A stretch of DNA of 64,000 nt from Apodemus sylvaticus (GCF_947179515.1 NC_067483.1:88203835-88267834); one strand, 5' to 3'. Positions 40,366-51,269 are shown, counted from the stretch's first letter. Made by a program: numbers and translations. Notes: a model not told the origin generated them from the letters alone.

Positions 40366-40533
40366 ATTTATCATAACAACTCCCTGCAATGCAGAGCAGC
40401 CTGGGTAAGAGAGCAGAGAGAACTTTAGTCTCAAAGGACATAGGCTAACACTCTTCTGTAGATGTAGTTCTAGAGCCTCACACAGACCATCACCACCTCC
40501 CTGTTCATTCAGAACACGCAGTCAGGTGTGACT

Positions 40534-40694
40534 TTTTTTAGAGATTTATTTATTTATTATATGTAAGTACACTGTAGCTGTCTTCAGATACCAGAAGAGG
40601 GCGTCAGGTTTCTTTACCGATGGTTGTGAGCCACCATGTGGGTGCTAGGATTTGAACTCAGGACCTTCAGAAGAGCAGTCGATGCTCTTAACCA
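40534..40694 (-). repeat. B2 SINE, head-truncated
   Basis: gagatttatttatttattat tail to agagcagtcgatgctcttaa. The last 25 bases are missing where the next B2 begins. Confidence 0.9.
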
Positions 40695-40824
40695 ATTTGT
40701 TTCATGTATTTGGGTACACTGTAGCTGTGTTCAGACACAGCAGAAGACAGCATCCATTACAGACAGTTGTGAGTCACCATGCGGTTGCTGGAATTGAAGA
40801 GCAGTCTGAACCATCTCTCCAGTC
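40695..40824 (-). repeat. B2 SINE, tandem partner
   Basis: gtacactgtagctgtgttcag to gaaccatctctccagtcc. It has an internal deletion between ctggaattgaa and gagcagtctg. Same orientation as the adjacent copy. Confidence 0.85.
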
Positions 40825-40999
40825 CAACTTCTACTTTCTTTTATCAAAAAAAAAAAAAATGTTTAAGAGGTCCTAGGTTATATGGTGCATTTTCTGCTTA
40901 GTTCTGGTGAAGATTGTGGTGAGTGGCATCACAGTGCCGAGGGAGCCTTGAGCAGAGAGAGAGGTCATGTGGTAAGACAGGAAATAAAAGAGAGATTTA

Positions 41000-41170
41000 G
41001 GGCTGGAGAGATGGTTCAGTGGTTAGGAGTACCGACTGCTCTTCCAGAGGTCCTGAGTTCAAATCCAGCAACCACACGGTGGCTCACAACCATCTCTAAT
41101 GGGATCAGATGCCCTTTCTGGTGTGTCTGATGACAGCTACAGTGTATAAATCTTTCAGAGAGAGAGAGCG
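41000..41170 (+). repeat. B2 SINE
   Basis: gggctggagagatggttcag to acagtgtataaatcttt. Imperfect duplication agagagattta/agagagattca flanks it, with a short (GA)n after the tail. Confidence 0.92.
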
Positions 41171-41199
41171 AGAGAGAGATTCAGGAGTAAGCTTTTAGG

Positions 41200-41234
41200 A
41201 ATTCATTCATTCATTCATTCATTCATTCATTCAT
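41200..41234. repeat. (ATTC)n microsatellite
   Basis: About nine attc units. Confidence 0.94.
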
Positions 41235-41282
41235 GGTTTATGGGACCTAGACCTTGCTCATGCTAGGCAAGTGCTTATGTCT

Positions 41283-42190
41283 TTTGTATTAGCTACGTTT
41301 CTCGTTGCCGTGATAAAATACCTGACAACCTAAAGGAAGGATTTGCCTTAGCTCACAGTTTCAGAGGGCTCAGGCCATCCTGGTGGAGAAGTCATGAGAG
41401 AAGGTCAGGTTCCATCCATTCTCACATCCAGGACGCAGAGAAAAGAGCTGTAAAGGAAGGGACAGCAGTTACGAACCCAAGGACGTGTGCCCAAGGACTA
41501 CACCCTCCCTCCAGCTAAACCTACCTCTTACCTTCACCGTGGGGAGTGGAGGAAGCCTGGAGTGTGTGCCAGAAGCTCACGAAAGCTTGCATGCATGTTG
41601 GCATGAGCGCAGCCATGCTAGGAACGCCAGTGCCTTGGACCCATGGAAATGGCACCACCTTCCCGGGGCAGGCTCGGGAACTGCAGAGCCTCTCTCTGGT
41701 CCAAGTATAGACGTTACAAACAAAGACCTTTAGCTAAAACCAGTGTATGCAGAAGCTACCAACCACAGCTTCCTCTTTTGGGATGTTCACAACCTAAGAC
41801 TGCTCCCCTATAGAGAACTCCTACTGAGATTAGCTAACCCACCCCCACGTTCAGCTGTGAACTATAAACTGGTTCCTTGCTCAGATGTATAAAATAAATG
41901 CAGGTGCACCGCATCTCCGTCAGAGCGCACAGCCCACCTGACCCCAGCTTTTCTGTATACATGTTTCTTCATTCTCTGTCACTCCAGTTAGGTCAAACCC
42001 TAGGCCATACAGGTCATGGCTTCTCACCACTTCCTCATACTATCTTAGGATCAACCCACTGAGGGAAGAATCCATTCATCAGGTAGGAGCCCTCGGGATC
42101 TGTCTCTGGGGATGACCTTACCAACACACCCTGTGTGTGCCTTACTAATTGCCTAAGTGTTTTCAATCCAATCAAGTTGACAATCAGGAT
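41283..42190. repeat. Old rodent dispersed repeat, split by an LTR-like insert
   Basis: Left part ctcgttgccgtgataaaatac and right part aatcaagttgacaatcagg belong to a repeat related in layout to that at 1,580-2,150. The middle differs. Confidence 0.45.
41562..42008 (+). repeat. Possible solo LTR
   Basis: tgtgtgccagaagctcacg start, TATA-like tataaaataaatgc at 41,888 with an overlapping AATAAA, and ccataca end. A short clean duplication was not found, so the LTR reading is tentative. Confidence 0.35.
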
Positions 42191-42604
42191 TAGCCATCGC
42201 ACCTTTGTAATGAGAAAAAAATGATACATTTATCACGAGCGGAAAGGTAAGAAAAGACTGGTGCTGAGGATACCTTGCTCCATTTGGAAGCCTAGAGGAC
42301 AAGAGGGTGCGTGCTTCTTGTCTGTGCTGTGTAACAGGTTTCCCAGACCTCGTGGGTTAAAGCAGTGTTACTTCCCGCCTCACAGCCACTGAGTCAGAGA
42401 TCTAGTCAGGGTGTAGACCTGACCACTGCCAGGCAATTCTGCTGTCAGCCAGAGCTCACTTCTCCAGCCTGCGTAGGAAGGCCTCTGATTCCAGACTCAG
42501 CTATAGGCTGAATCCAGTTAGACCTGGATTCTTGCTAACTGTTGGACAAATACTGCTTTTAACTCTAAAGACACCCACAGTTCTTTGCTCCTCAATTCTT
42601 TGCT
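42191..42604. other. Intergenic stretch, perhaps an old DNA-transposon scrap
   Basis: gtgctgtgtaacaggtttccc followed by tgggttaaagcagtg at 42,325-42,370 resembles an ancient mammalian DNA element. Weak. Confidence 0.25.
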
Positions 42605-42781
42605 TTTTTTTGCTTTGTTTGTTTGTTTGGTTTGGTTTGGTTTTTTGAGTCAGGGTTTCTCTGTGTAGCCCTGGCTATCCTGGAACTTACTCTGTAGACC
42701 AGGTTGGCCTCAAACTCAGAAATCCACCTGCCTCTGCCTCCCAAGTGCTGGGATCACAGGTGTGTGCCACCACCGCCCAGC
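42605..42781 (-). repeat. B1 SINE
   Basis: T/G-rich tail, gagtcagggtttctctgtg to gtgccaccaccgcccagc. Confidence 0.94.
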
Positions 42782-42864
42782 ACTCCTCAACTCTTGTAGA
42801 GGCCCCTTTATAAGTGGCAGCTCAGTTATTCAAAAGGGCAAAAAGCTAACTAGATGGACTGTTA

Positions 42865-42970
42865 AGCCAGGGTTGGTGGTTTTTGCTTATAATCCTGGCA
42901 CCTGGGAGGTGGAGACAAGATGTCTGAGGGGGTTCAAGGGCAGGGTGGGTTGTAGAGTGAGATCCTGTTG
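42865..42970 (+). repeat. PB1/B1-like SINE, old
   Basis: agccagggttggtggtttttg to gtagagtgagatcctg. Confidence 0.65.
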
Positions 42971-43224
42971 GTTAGCGGCAGTCATAAGGTCTATTCATGA
43001 TCAAGGGGAGGTTTGACCACAAAGGGATAGGGACTTTGAAAACCATATATACTCTGGGCCTTTCAAAGAACTCTGACATTCCTATAGGATCCATAGCATT
43101 CCAGTACATTCCAGTAACTGTCCTCTAGCAGGTCTCGATGGTTCTTCCTGTGATAATGTGTTGGGGGAACCAATGCCCTATGAGTCGTAAGCTTTGGCTC
43201 ATGATTGGTGGGAATTGGGGCTTC

Positions 43225-43410
43225 TTTTTTTTTTTTTTTTTTTTTTTTGTTTTGGTTTTGGTTTTGGTTTTTCCAAGACAGAGTTTCTCTGTGTAGCCCT
43301 GGCTGTCCTGGAACTCACTCTGTAGACCAGGCTGGCCTCGAACTCAGAAATCTGCCTGCCTCTGCCCCCAGAGTGCTGGGATTACAGGCATGCGCCACCA
43401 CCGCCCGGCA
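43225..43410 (-). repeat. B1 SINE, young
   Basis: 24-base poly(T), then (GGTTTT)n, ccaagacagagtttctctgtg to gcgccaccaccgcccggc. Confidence 0.95.
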
Positions 43411-44080
43411 CTTTGAAATTTTATAAATTGATTTTGTACCACAAATTATCATTGAGCATTTGTTACTAGTTGATTTTGCTCTCTGCTTGACTGTCAGCAA
43501 CGTACGTACAAGGACAGAACCAGAGCGGCCTAGTTATTGGCTCCTGTCAGGTTGGTGCAGCATAGCATCGTCTAAGATGGGCTCCGTTGAGGGATTGCCC
43601 TGTTCAGATTGGCTTGTGGCCCTGTCTATGAGAGAGCTTCTTGATGGAGGTGGAGGGAGGCCCAGCCTGTTGTGAGCAGCGCAGTCCTTAGGCAGGTGGG
43701 CCTGGGGCACAAGATCGCTAGCTAAGCTGCCCTTGGGCGCGTGAGCAGCCCTCCTCTGTGGTGTTTACCTTGAGTTCCTGCCTTGACTTACCTTAATGAT
43801 GGAGAGTGACCTAGAAATGGAAGCCAAGTGAACCTTTTCCTTCCCTCTCATGTTGCTTTTTGTCAGAAAGATTGTTTTATTACAGCACCAGAAAAATTAG
43901 AACACAATGCTTTCTCATTCTTGAGTCGGCAGTTGCCATGACGCTTGTGAGGACCAGGCTCCCAGGATATCCTTGGCGCAGTGAATGAGAGCCGCCTTCC
44001 TACTCTGAAGGTGGCGTCTCTACCCTTACAGCTCCCCAAATCAGTTGTCAGTAGTTTGAATGTAAGATATGTTAATTTCG
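43411..44080. other. Intergenic stretch, no gene recognised
   Basis: Unique-looking. No exon supported. Confidence 0.4.
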
Positions 44081-44215
44081 GCCGGGCAGTGGTGGCACAC
44101 GCCTGTAATCCCAGCACTTGGGAGGCAGAGGCAGGCAGATTTCTGAATTCAAGGCCAGCTTTGTCTACAGAGTGAGTTCCAGGATAGCCAGGACTACACA
44201 GTGAAACCCTGACTC

Positions 44216-44246
<31 letters not shown>

Positions 44247-44278
44247 AAACAAAAAACAAAAACAAAACAAACAAAAAA
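44081..44278 (+). repeat. B1 SINE with long A-rich tail
   Basis: gccgggcagtggtggcacac to accctgactc. A duplication with two mismatches (aagatatgttaatttc / aagatacgttgatttc) flanks it. Confidence 0.94.
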
Positions 44279-45685
44279 AAAGATACGTTGATTTCATCTA
44301 AGCAAAAATATTTTGTTCCAAAGGGATGGGGTAGACCCAGGAGGGGTACAAAGGGGATTTCATTTTATCCCACCGTAGAGAAAATAGCAAGAAAAGCAGC
44401 TTGTCTTTTTCCACTGACCCTTGAAGTACCAGAGGAGATAGGCCAGTGATGGGGACTAGGTACTAGTAAAAGCCCACAATGCACCAGGAACAGCCCACAG
44501 CCCACAACGCACCAGAAACAGCCCACCCAGCGCTTGAGGTAAAGGACAGGTGAGCAGGGACCTCAGCCTCTGGCACCCAACTTGTCCTGGAGACCAGGGG
44601 CTGTGTTAGTCCTACTTATAGTCTACTTCCTGCCTGTTTCCTGCCTGCGCTTCCAGCCCACACTTCTGGTCTCGTGGAGCCACACCCAGGGTTGTCGCCG
44701 GACTAAGAGAAGCTTTGGGGGAAGTGGCTAGAATGCCTCATAGCTTTCGTCAGCGAAGGTGTAATGGTGTGGAGATAATGAGGCCTTCCCTATGTCCTTA
44801 CCCTCTCAGTTGTTAGAGGACATGGCTGAAGAAATCTCACAGGAGTTGCATCCAGATACACGACTGGTCCTAAGAGGGCACTGCTAAGAGCTGTAAGGGA
44901 ACGCACAGTGGTGTGGGAGGCCTGTACGCATCCTCTTCATCTGAATTGGATATGGTTCCGGGTTCCAGCTCTAGCTTGTGCCTGGCAATGACTAAGATGA
45001 GACTAGGTCTGGGCAGCCAGACTAGTCAACACAGCCCCCAGCCCCCGCAGTGCTCCGGGGATGCTGAGCCCAGCCCAGGAGAGCTGGCTTTGTTTGGATC
45101 CTTGTGAGTAAGCTACTGGGTGTTCAGTTTTGGGGTGTGGCCTGCTTTAGTCACTCATTATCACCTTGAAGTGCTCCAATCTTAGACCCGTGCCGTATTT
45201 TTCCATGTGTGAAAAGGAATGAGGTTTCCCCTTCCGAGGACTGTGGATGATGCCATTGTCTCTGGGTGAATGTGGAGACCCAATGCTTCTAACATGATTG
45301 ATTGCATCCTGAATTCCTGTCCAGGCCCCAAGGTACTGCTGTTAGATTAGAGAGAGCCTGTTTCTCACATTGGCTCTTCTCCCTCTCCACATCCGAAGGA
45401 GTGATTCTGTCCAGTCACCTACAGAACCTGTCAGCAGCATCGCTGATAGATGGCTTGGCTTCTTACACAGCGGCTGGGCTCTGTAAACCCGCCTCTTATT
45501 CCGTTTGCAACTTCAGGCTGGATAAACACTACCAAAGGGACCAAAGAGAATGAGCATTAACTAGGGACCGTGCTCACAGAGCCTCATACTCGGTGTCTTT
45601 CCTGGATTCCCGAAAGAGGTGTGCGGGCAGATGAAATGGAGTGTCTTGTTTCAAACACGGAGCTAATGGGGGTGGGGGGTGCGGT

Positions 45686-45714
45686 GCTGTGTGTGTGTGT
45701 GTGTGTGTGTGTGC
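45686..45714. repeat. (TG)n microsatellite
   Basis: About fourteen TG units. Confidence 0.95.
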
Positions 45715-46676
45715 CTAAATGATACTTCTGTGGATTCCCCACTTAGCAACACAAATACATCTTCCCAGACGGGTGTTGAGGCTGGCAATCTCTCCATCTA
45801 ACTACTCTCCCAGCCCTAGCAAGCTGGCCTCACGTAAGTCATCTGGTGTGGGTGGAGCATTATCTCCTGGGAACTGCTCCCAGGGACCTGACATTCCATT
45901 TCAGAATCGTCAGGCATGCTCCCAAGACCAAGGGCTTCTTTAGGTCTGCAATTATGCCTTACTGTATGCTGCAGATCACACATGAATTTGTGGCTTGACT
46001 TGTAAGCCCTAAAAGATAGGTGGTCACACATTAAATATGTGGAATTTAAGTGTACAGTGTTTGTCTTTCGGTAACCAAGTTGTAACTTCGCACCTCTGGA
46101 GCTAAGGAGGCAGGTATCAGAAGTGTTCTGGATAGAGCCCCATCCTCTCATTCTCGGATTTGGATATTGGCACAGGCACTAAATGCGCAGGTGCCAATTA
46201 GGAAATGAAAATCCAGTCATTACTCAGAGAATAAATATTTCAACACACCGTCTCTCAAGCTATAATTAAAGAGGGAGCTTCGTTACTGGGAGGACAAAAA
46301 CCAGAGAGGAAGACAACTATTTTTGAAGTTGTTCTTATCTTCAATGTAATCTACTATTTACAGTTCATCAGCCTAAATAAAATACCATAAATTGACACGC
46401 TTGAGAAATGGCTAACAGAAAGCAGGGAGGAAATGGAGAAGAGGAGATGAGAGCAAAAGAGCAAAGAGACTTTTCTCCTGTGAAATGATTAAGGGACAGG
46501 GGGGTAATTAAAACCCACAGCCTTTGTATCACATGTTGAGAGGTAGGACATTTTGGTTTGCCCTAATTTCACTTTATTTTGTTATGTCTTCCAACAAAAA
46601 CAATTATTGTAAGAGTAGATTATACCCAAATATGTGTGTGAACTAATGGAATTTATTATACCTATCAAAGTTTCTG

Positions 46677-46710
46677 TTACTTCACACATAACAAGTCATA
46701 TGTGAAGTAA
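46677..46710. repeat. Short inverted repeat
   Basis: Arms ttacttcacacat and atatgtgaagtaa pair over 13 positions with one mismatch around an 8-base centre. Confidence 0.75.
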
Positions 46711-46989
46711 TAGAATATATATGTGTGCTTGCATACATAACATACATACATACTCATCCTTCAATATCCATGAGGGATTTGTTGTAGCTTCCTTTGGGAT
46801 ACAGAATACAGCTATAGCTGGCCAATGCCCTTTTGCACAATAATGTGATATTTGAATATAACCTATCCATATCTTCTTGTGTACTTAAATCATTTCTAGA
46901 GTAACGTGAATATCAAATACAATGTAAATGTTATGCAGATGGTTGGTTGTGATGTAATTTTTAGAGACTAATAACAAGAAAAATGTATA

Positions 46990-47085
46990 CAGGTGGTATA
47001 AACGTGCAGTCCCAGCCCTTGGGAGGCAGCAGGAAGAAGACCCCAGTGAATTTGAAGCTGCCCGGGCTGTCAGGTGAAATCGCAT
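46990..47085 (+). repeat. PB1-like SINE remnant
   Basis: acaggtggtataaacgtgcag to gctgtcaggtgaaatcgc. Confidence 0.55.
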
Positions 47086-47164
47086 TTAAAAACAAAAACA
47101 GAAAGAAAATGAATGTTTTGAAATAATGCCAAACCAAAGCTTCAGGTTGTAAAAAGACAAATGA

Positions 47165-47300
47165 AAGTTTGTTTGTTTGGTTGGTTTTGGTTGTTGGTTT
47201 GTTTTTGTTTCTATGTGTAGCCCTGGCTATCCTGGAGCTCACAGAAGTCTGCCGATTCTGCCTCTCAAGTGTTGGGATTGAAGGTTCCCCGCCCGACTAG
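47165..47300 (-). repeat. B1 SINE, central deletion
   Basis: (TTTG/TTGG)n tail, tctatgtgtagccctggc to aaggttccccgcccgact. The actctgtagaccaggctgg block is missing. Confidence 0.85.
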
Positions 47301-47326
47301 GCAAATGAAATCTTAAAGAGAATAGT

Positions 47327-47510
47327 TGGCAGAGCTTCAGTGTGTGGGTTCAGTAGTTAAAGACACGTGCTGCTCTTGCAGAGGACCCACGTTCAGCTTC
47401 CAGAACCCACATCAAACAGTTCAGAGCTGTCTGTCACTCCAGCTCCAGGGGCTGCTCCGACACTTGCATGTGTGTACATGTACCCACATACAGACACACG
47501 CAGTTAAAAA
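47327..47510 (+). repeat. B3-type SINE
   Basis: gggttcagtagttaaagacac, tgctcttgcagaggaccc and cagttcagagctgtctgtc, ending in a C/A-rich then A-rich tail next to the U6 copy. Confidence 0.7.
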
Positions 47511-47515
47511 TAACA

Positions 47516-47621
47516 ATGATTGCTTCGGCAGCACACATACCAAAACTTGGAATGATACAGAAAAGATTAGCATGACCTCTGTGCAAGAATGATGCATAAA
47601 CTTGTGAAGTGTTCCATATTT
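47516..47621 (+). pseudogene. U6 snRNA pseudogene
   Basis: gcttcggcagcacacatacc, gaatgatacagaaaagatt, agcatgacctctgtgcaag and gaagtgttccatattt follow U6 spliceosomal RNA end to end, with about a dozen substitutions. The 5' gtgctc is degraded to atgatt. The pairing region (acagagaagattagcatg in U6) is changed to acagaaaagattagcatg, and the 3' stem bases also differ. No U6-type upstream promoter (DSE/PSE/TATA) is visible, since a B3 SINE lies directly in front. A dead retrocopy is by far the likeliest reading. Confidence 0.93.
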
Positions 47622-47659
47622 AAAATACAACAACAGCAATAATAATAAATCATTTTTAT

Positions 47660-47858
47660 TTATTTATTTTTAAAAATATTTTATTTATTTATTATATGAG
47701 TACATAAGTACACTGTAGCTGTCTTCAGACACTCTAGAAGAAGGCATCAGATCCCACTCCAGATGGCTGTGAGCCACTATGTGGTTGCTGGGAATTGAAC
47801 TCAGGACCTTTGGAAGAGCAGTCGGTGCTCTTAATCGCTGAGCCATCTCTCCAGCCCA
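47660..47858 (-). repeat. B2 SINE
   Basis: aatattttatttatttatta tail to gccatctctccagccc. Full length. Confidence 0.94.
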
Positions 47859-47939
47859 ATAAATCCTTTTAAAAAAGAAGACAGTTGACCAAATGTCTTA
47901 AATATTGAATTTCTGATATTTTTTCATTTTCATGGGGTC

Positions 47940-48095
47940 AGGGGAGGACCACATACCATGTATATATAGGTAGACACAGAGGACAACTTGAGAGAGTTGC
48001 TTCTCCCCTTCTAGGATGTGAGTCCTGGTGACTAAACTCTCAAGTTGTCAGCCTGGGTAGCAAGTACCTTTACAAATGAGCCATCTCAGCAGCCC
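47940..48095 (-). repeat. B3-type SINE
   Basis: acagaggacaacttgagagag right part, gtgagtcctggtgactaaac and aatgagccatctcagcagccc head. Confidence 0.8.
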
Positions 48096-48251
48096 TAAAT
48101 TTCTGACATCTTAACAATCAGATATACTGGGAAAGTGAATTGAAGTCTAATTCTTTCAATGTTTTTTTCTGGATTGCATTCGTGATTGGCCCTCCTATGG
48201 ATAGATTCTGTGTCTACAGATCATACCAACAGTGGACTGGAAATAGAGGAA

Positions 48252-48325
48252 AAGCCAGACTGTGTGGTACACACCTGGAATCCCAGAATTTAGGAGGCTG
48301 AGGCAGGGAGATTAAGAGTGTGAGG
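48252..48325 (+). repeat. PB1-like fragment
   Basis: gccagactgtgtggtacac to ggaggctgaggcagggag. Confidence 0.65.
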
Positions 48326-48326
48326 G

Positions 48327-48520
48327 GGCTGGAAAAATGGCTTAGTGTCATCTGAACTGCTTATGCAGAGAACCTGCGTTCAGGTCCTAGTACCCACACT
48401 TGATAGCTCCCCTATTGCCTGTAATTCTAGCTTGGGGTTGGGGGTGGACCTGACTCATCTGACCTCCTGGGCAGCTCAGGTGCACTTAACCACATATAGA
48501 CATATCCATGATTAAAAATA
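48327..48520 (+). repeat. B3-type SINE, diverged
   Basis: gggggctggaaaaatggctta head, ctgcgttcaggtcctagtac middle. Confidence 0.65.
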
Positions 48521-48527
48521 ATAAAAT

Positions 48528-48730
48528 CAGGGATGGAGACATGGATCAGCCGTTAAGAGCACTGGCTGTTCTTTCAGAGGTCATGAGTTCAATTCCTAGC
48601 ACCCACATGGTGGCTCACAACTGTAACTCCACTTCCAGATGATCCAATGTCTTCTTCTGGGCTCTGTGGGCACTGTAGAGGTGCTTCACAGGCACACATA
48701 CAGGCAAAACTCTCATCTACATAAAATTTA
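48528..48730 (+). repeat. B2/B3-type SINE
   Basis: cagggatggagacatggatc head, gagttcaattcctagcaccc and a catctacataaaattt tail. Confidence 0.85.
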
Positions 48731-48756
48731 GGAGGAGGGATAGAAGGAGGGTCTGT

Positions 48757-48830
48757 GGATATAGTTCAGGTGGCAGAGTATCTAGCATGGATAGAGTTCT
48801 GGGTTCAATGCCTAGCACTAATAAAATCAG
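48757..48830 (+). repeat. ID-like tRNA-derived SINE
   Basis: atatagttcaggtggcagag and ctgggttcaatgcctagcac match the A- and B-box halves. Confidence 0.6.
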
Positions 48831-48891
48831 ACACAGTATGCATGCCTGTAATGCCAGCACTCAGGAGGTAGAGATAAAAAATTAAACTTAG

Positions 48892-49057
48892 CCAGACAGT
48901 GGTGGCTCACACCTTTAATCCCAGCACTTGGGAAGCAGAAGCAGGTGGATTTCTGAATTCGAGGCCAGCTGGTCTTCAGAGTGAGTTCCAGGACAGCCAA
49001 GGCTACACAGAGAAACCCTGTCTCGAAGAAAATAACAAAAAAACAAAACAAAACAAA
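48892..49057 (+). repeat. B1 SINE
   Basis: gccagacagtggtggctcac to accctgtctcgaag. aaaattaaac recurs at both ends. Confidence 0.93.
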
Positions 49058-49161
49058 AAAAATTAAACATAATTCTCACCTGCATACTACTAGACTATAG
49101 GAGACCTTGTCCCAGAAAAGGAAAAAAGGAAACTAATACACATTTAAGGGTACATAATAGT

Positions 49162-49281
49162 TAGTTGGGTGTCCTGACACACACCTTTAATCCTAGCTCT
49201 CTGGAGGCAGAGACAGTCAGATTTCTGACTTTGTGCCCAGCCTGGTCAACATAGGCTGTTCCAGGCCAGTCAGAGTTACAT
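49162..49281 (+). repeat. B1 SINE, diverged
   Basis: gttgggtgtcctgacacacac to cagtcagagttacatggg. Confidence 0.82.
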
Positions 49282-49439
49282 GGGCTGGGGGTGGGGGAGC
49301 TACATAATGAAATACGTAGGAGTGATTTGGAATAATTAATAATGGTATAGAAGCAATGTTGTTGTTTGTGTGTCAATAGCTGGGTGTGACAAAGGCCGGC
49401 TAGAATTGCAGCAAGGAAGAGTGTTGTAACATCTCCTTG

Positions 49440-49567
49440 GCCTTAATGATCCACTCCTTTAATCCCAGCACTCTAGAGGCTGAAGCAGGCAGATCTCTGT
49501 GAGTTCAAGGCCAGCCTGGTCTACAAATGGAATTCCAGGAACAGCCAGGGATACACAGAAAATCCCT
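49440..49567 (+). repeat. B1 SINE
   Basis: ccactcctttaatcccagc to acacagaaaatccctc. Confidence 0.85.
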
Positions 49568-49631
49568 CAGAAAATCTTAAGTGTTAATCCCCAGATGAGC
49601 TTATACAAAGGTTATTGTTCTTTTTTTTAAA

Positions 49632-49809
49632 AAAAGATTTATTTATTTATTATATGCAAGTACACTATAGCTATCTTCAGACACATCAGAACAGGGCATC
49701 AGATCTCATTACAGATGGCTGTGAGCCACCATGTAGTTGCTGGGATTTGAACTCAGGACCTCTAGAAGAACAGTAAGGACTCTTAACCGCTGAGCCATCT
49801 CTGCAGCCC
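49632..49809 (-). repeat. B2 SINE
   Basis: aaagatttatttatttatta tail to gccatctctgcagccc. Confidence 0.94.
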
Positions 49810-50419
49810 AGGTTTATTGTCCTATTCTGCCTGCTTTTATATAGTTAAATTTCTTACGCGATAAAAAAGTTTCTAAAATACCTTAATTTTAACAATTGGT
49901 GCATTTGGTTTGTTCACACATGTAGAGTGTGAACTGAATAGAGAGAAAGCTTTACTGTGTTTGGGCTAACCTGCTGCAAAGACGGTTCCTTAACCCCAAG
50001 CTGGCCTGGAGTCACTGAAGAGGCTGATCACATTGCCTCTTCCAGGGAGAGCATCAGGCTTAGGAGAAAGAGAAAGCCCTGAGGACTTAGAGAAAGGGAT
50101 AGAAAGACAGAAAAGGAAGGAAGGATGGGTGGGCTACATAATTCAAACAAAAGTACATTCTAAACCCCTCCTCCTCCATGTTGTCTGTGTGCACATGCGC
50201 AAATGCATATCCGAAACGGGAAGGACAACACAGAGACACGGAAGAAGCAATGCGTGTGACTTATCTGAGGGACAGATATTAACACCACGGACATTCGCTT
50301 TCAGTTTACACTAGTCATACTCTTAAAATTTAACTATATAAAAGCAGGCAGAATAGAACAACCAACCTTTGTATAGGTTCATCTGGGGATTAACACTTAA
50401 GATTTGGGGGCTTTGTTTT
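49810..50419. other. Intergenic stretch, nothing recognised
   Basis: Unique-looking. A purine-rich patch at 50,055-50,130. Confidence 0.4.
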
Positions 50420-50477
50420 GTTTTGTTTTGTTTAGAGACAGGGATTTTCTGTGTATCCCTGTCATGAAACAATTTTT
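50420..50477 (-). repeat. B1 SINE stub interrupted by a younger B1
   Basis: (TTTTG)n and gagacagggattttctgtg, cut off after tatccctgt, where catgaaacaattttt and the next B1 begin. Its continuation is not recognisable beyond 50,655. Confidence 0.8.
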
Positions 50478-50640
50478 GCTTGTTTGTTTGTTTGTTTGTT
50501 TTGTTTTTCGAGACAGGGTTTCTCTGTGTAGCCCTGGCTGTCCTGGAACTTATTCTGTAGACCAGGCTGGCCTTGAACTCAGAAATCTTCCTGCCTCTGC
50601 CTCTCAAGTGCTGGGATTAAAGGCGTGAGCCACCACTGCC
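50478..50640 (-). repeat. B1 SINE with 15-bp TSD
   Basis: (TTTG)n tail, cgagacagggtttctctgtg to gtgagccaccactgcc. catgaaacaattttt flanks it exactly at 50,463-50,477 and 50,641-50,655. Confidence 0.95.
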
Positions 50641-50689
50641 CATGAAACAATTTTTATAACATTCTGCATACACATGCTTCTATCTCTTC

Positions 50690-51115
50690 TAAACAGCTTT
50701 TTGTTGGGGATTGGCTTTAATGCTTTGAATTAATCCAGTCCCCAAAATTGGGAATCTGTGTGTCCAAAGATCCCCAATTGGTTTTTGATCTATCAATAAA
50801 GAGCCAATGTCTAATGGTTGGGCAGGTAGACTGAGATGGGACCTTTAGATTTATGTGGGCTAGGGACTGGGAGAGAGGAAGGAGACAGACCTACCTCCCC
50901 GTGATGGGGAATAAGAAAGACCAGACCGAAGGCCGCCGACATGTGAGAATCAGGGAAAGTGGCCACACGGGCCACTTCCCCAATTGTGTTTGGGGAGCAG
51001 AGAGGAAATATAGATTTTAAAAGATGTTAACTCAGGAGTACCAGAGGGGAGCGTGTGCTGGAAGCAGTAGGAAGGATTGGAACTGCCCAGCCTTTGAGCT
51101 AGTCAAGGCAAATTA
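50690..51115. repeat. RMER-type/LTR-like rodent repeat
   Basis: caataaagagccaatgtct, gggcaggtagactgagatgg and ggaaatatagattttaaaag resemble medium-reiterated LTR elements of rodents. Family uncertain. Confidence 0.45.
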
Positions 51116-51127
51116 AAATTGACTAGT

Positions 51128-51152
51128 TGTGTGTGTGTGTGTGTGTGTGTGT
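51128..51152. repeat. (TG)n microsatellite
   Basis: About twelve TG units. Confidence 0.94.
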
Positions 51153-51269
51153 CAGAAATCTAGACAGCAAACATGCACAACCATCTGGGGCAAATCAGTT
51201 CAGCCAACTACTGCTACAGCTTTTTTTTTTCTTTGTTCAACTTTTTGAAAATCATCTTACTTTTAATAT

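Larger units (their letters stand above)
44294..46985. other. Longest SINE-free stretch right of H3f3a before 61 kb
   Basis: 2.7 kb without a recognisable SINE, apart from a (TG)n at 45,686-45,714 and a short inverted repeat at 46,677-46,710. 46,150-46,900 is A/T-rich. No exon recognised. Open frames are short and without domains. Confidence 0.4.

Noticed and set aside
47516..47621. Functional U6 snRNA gene
   Set aside because: The 5' end, the U2/5' splice-site pairing region and the 3' stem carry substitutions, and no Pol III upstream elements are visible because a SINE lies directly in front.
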